A stretch of DNA of 8,276 nucleotides from Candidatus Acidiferrales bacterium (lineage in GTDB: Bacteria; Acidobacteriota; Terriglobia; Acidiferrales; UBA7541). The position numbers were made by a program, and so were the translations under genes. Under the pieces are notes generated by a model that was not told the DNA's origin, searched no databases, and saw only the letters and a program-made list of their open reading frames with translations. Location of the stretch: the NCBI GenBank assembly GCA_955651735.1, contig CATPAM010000337.1, positions 1 to 8,276 on the forward strand. The letters run 5' to 3'. Shown here one piece after another: positions 7,630 to 8,276 of this stretch (its first letter is position 1; every line of letters starts with the position of its first letter).

Positions 7630-7693
7630 GGCAAGCCCCAATACGGTCGGATGGGTGGAACAAATCGGGTCCTTCCCGCGTTGATAACAGTGC

Positions 7694-7699
7694 GGAGGA
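7694..7699 (+). promoter_or_regulatory. Shine-Dalgarno GGAGGA of permease 4
   Basis: GGAGGA lies 5 nt before the ATG at 7705 and decides the start there. The frame is open back to the TAG at 7627-7629, with other possible starts at 7651 (ATG) and 7690 (GTG), but neither has a ribosome site. Only the 7705 start gives the family's usual N-terminus. Confidence 0.8.
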
Positions 7700-7704
7700 A
7701 TCGC

Positions 7705-8276
7705 ATGACTACCCTTCTGCTAGACTTGCGCTACGCCGTTCGCGTGCTGCTGAAGAATCCGGGCTTCACCTTGGTTGCGGTGCTGACCCTAGCGCTCGGC
7801 ATTGGCGCGAACACCGCCATCTTCAGCGTGGTCAACACCGTTTTGCTCAAGCCCCTGCCGTATCCGAACCCCGACAGCCTGGTGAAGATCTGGACGCACT
7901 TCACGAGTATCGGGCTGCCCAACGATCAGAACTGGTTCTCGCCGCCCGAGTTTCGCGACGTCCGGCAACAAAACCGCAGCTTTTCCGATGTCTCCGTGAT
8001 CAGCCAGGGAACGTACAACCTCGGTGTCAGCGGCAATCCGCAGAGCCTCAACGGTGCAACCGTTTCGCCGAGCTTCTTCACCCTAATCGGTATAAACCCG
8101 CACCTCGGCCGCACGTTTTCGCCCGACGAAGGGGACCAGGGCCATGATCGCGTTGTCGTCCTCGGCTACGGGTTGTGGCAGCGTGTCTTTGGCGCCGACC
8201 CCCAAATAGTCGGCAAAGATGTCGCCATTGATGGCCGAAGCTGCAAGGTGATTGGTGTAATGCCACGGGGCTTTGA
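7705..8276 (+). CDS. MacB/FtsX-type duplicated ABC permease (ADOP family), 3'-truncated by window edge
   Basis: These are the first 190 residues of a fourth permease; the frame runs off the window without a stop. The N-terminus (LLLDLRYAVRVLLKNPGF, residues 4-21) is the family's amphipathic lead. Helix 1 follows (about 21-48, LTLALGIGANTAIFSVV, then LLKPLPYP), and then most of periplasmic core domain 1, with the FFTLIGINPHLGRTF stretch, GLWQRVFGADPQIVGK and, at the very end, KVIGVMPRGF. These motifs line up with permeases 2 and 3 at the same distances from the start. If it is full-length it should continue for about 600 more residues, but whether it is a double-length or a single-half permease cannot be seen here. 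It starts 75 nt after the ATPase, in the same reading frame, so the pair has the order of the two parts of MacB (ATPase, then permease). Substrate unknown. Confidence 0.9.
   Translation, partial: MTTLLLDLRYAVRVLLKNPGFTLVAVLTLALGIGANTAIFSVVNTVLLKPLPYPNPDSLVKIWTHFTSIGLPNDQNWFSPPEFRDVRQQNRSFSDVSVISQGTYNLGVSGNPQSLNGATVSPSFFTLIGINPHLGRTFSPDEGDQGHDRVVVLGYGLWQRVFGADPQIVGKDVAIDGRSCKVIGVMPRGF
7812..7832 (+). repeat. 21-nt exact direct repeat, copy 2 (within permease 4)
   Basis: This is the second copy of the segment at 4570-4590, in the matching place in helix 1 of permease 4. The flanks remain similar but not identical. Permease 2 has a related but more diverged stretch at about 2085-2110. Confidence 0.6.

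Noticed and set aside
7666..7678. CGGG/CCCG inverted repeat between ATPase and permease 4 as a terminator.
   Set aside because: A 4-bp stem with a 5-nt loop and no T-run. A second pair (GGGC/GCCC at 7629-7638) has only a 2-nt loop and cannot fold as such.
7037..7684. A 215-codon + strand open frame in another frame of the ATPase gene, running into the gap.
   Set aside because: Extremely Ser/Thr/Pro-rich, as expected from an out-of-frame reading of C-ending codons; the ATPase frame carries all ABC motifs.
7651..7704. ATG at 7651 or GTG at 7690 as earlier starts of permease 4.
   Set aside because: Neither has a Shine-Dalgarno, and the extra residues do not fit the family N-terminus; the ATG at 7705 has GGAGGA at 5 nt.

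Overview
The window is about 60% G+C by eye and almost entirely coding on the + strand. It holds parts or all of five genes of one ABC-transporter cluster. Four are large MacB/FtsX-type permeases and one is a small separate ATPase. The permeases are about 800 residues long and carry two complete FtsX-type halves, each with its own MacB-like periplasmic core domain. This is the architecture of the 'acidobacterial duplicated orphan permease' (ADOP) family. The family, the base composition and the tandem paralogues suggest an acidobacterium (Acidobacteriota, soil-type). That assignment is an inference from family distribution, because the window contains no rRNA or other taxonomic marker.

Layout: (1) 1-1976, permease 1, cut at its 5' end with roughly 165 N-terminal residues outside the window. 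(2) 1985-4423, permease 2, complete, 812 aa, 8 nt after permease 1, with its Shine-Dalgarno overlapping the previous stop codon. (3) 4463-6871, permease 3, complete, 802 aa, after a 39-nt gap. (4) 6931-7629, ATP-binding protein, complete, 232 aa, GTG start behind a TAAGGAG site. (5) 7705-8276, permease 4, first 190 residues only, cut by the window end. No gap exceeds 75 nt, and I see no convincing terminator or promoter, so the simplest reading is one co-transcribed unit extending beyond both ends. No RNA gene, mobile element, CRISPR array or gene-free stretch over 300 nt is present.

How they may work together: the ATPase has every motif of a MacB/LolD-class nucleotide-binding subunit, and none of the permeases seen contains an ATPase domain. 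A dimer of this ATPase could power one or more of the permeases, each of which, having two halves, may be its own pseudo-dimer. In MacB/LolCDE-type systems the work is mechanotransmission: ATP hydrolysis in the cytoplasm moves the periplasmic domains and helps release or export a lipid-linked or periplasmic substrate. The substrate here cannot be read from the sequence, and no HlyD/MacA adaptor or TolC-type gene lies in the window.

The most noteworthy observations are: the ATPase and the following permease are in the same reading frame, separated by a single TAG with no other stop in the gap; the ATPase differs from the usual consensus at three motif positions; the two halves of each permease have different coupling-helix signatures; and several permeases are arrayed around one ATPase. 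I see no clear sign of a wholly new system. It is a recognisable but functionally uncharacterised transporter family.
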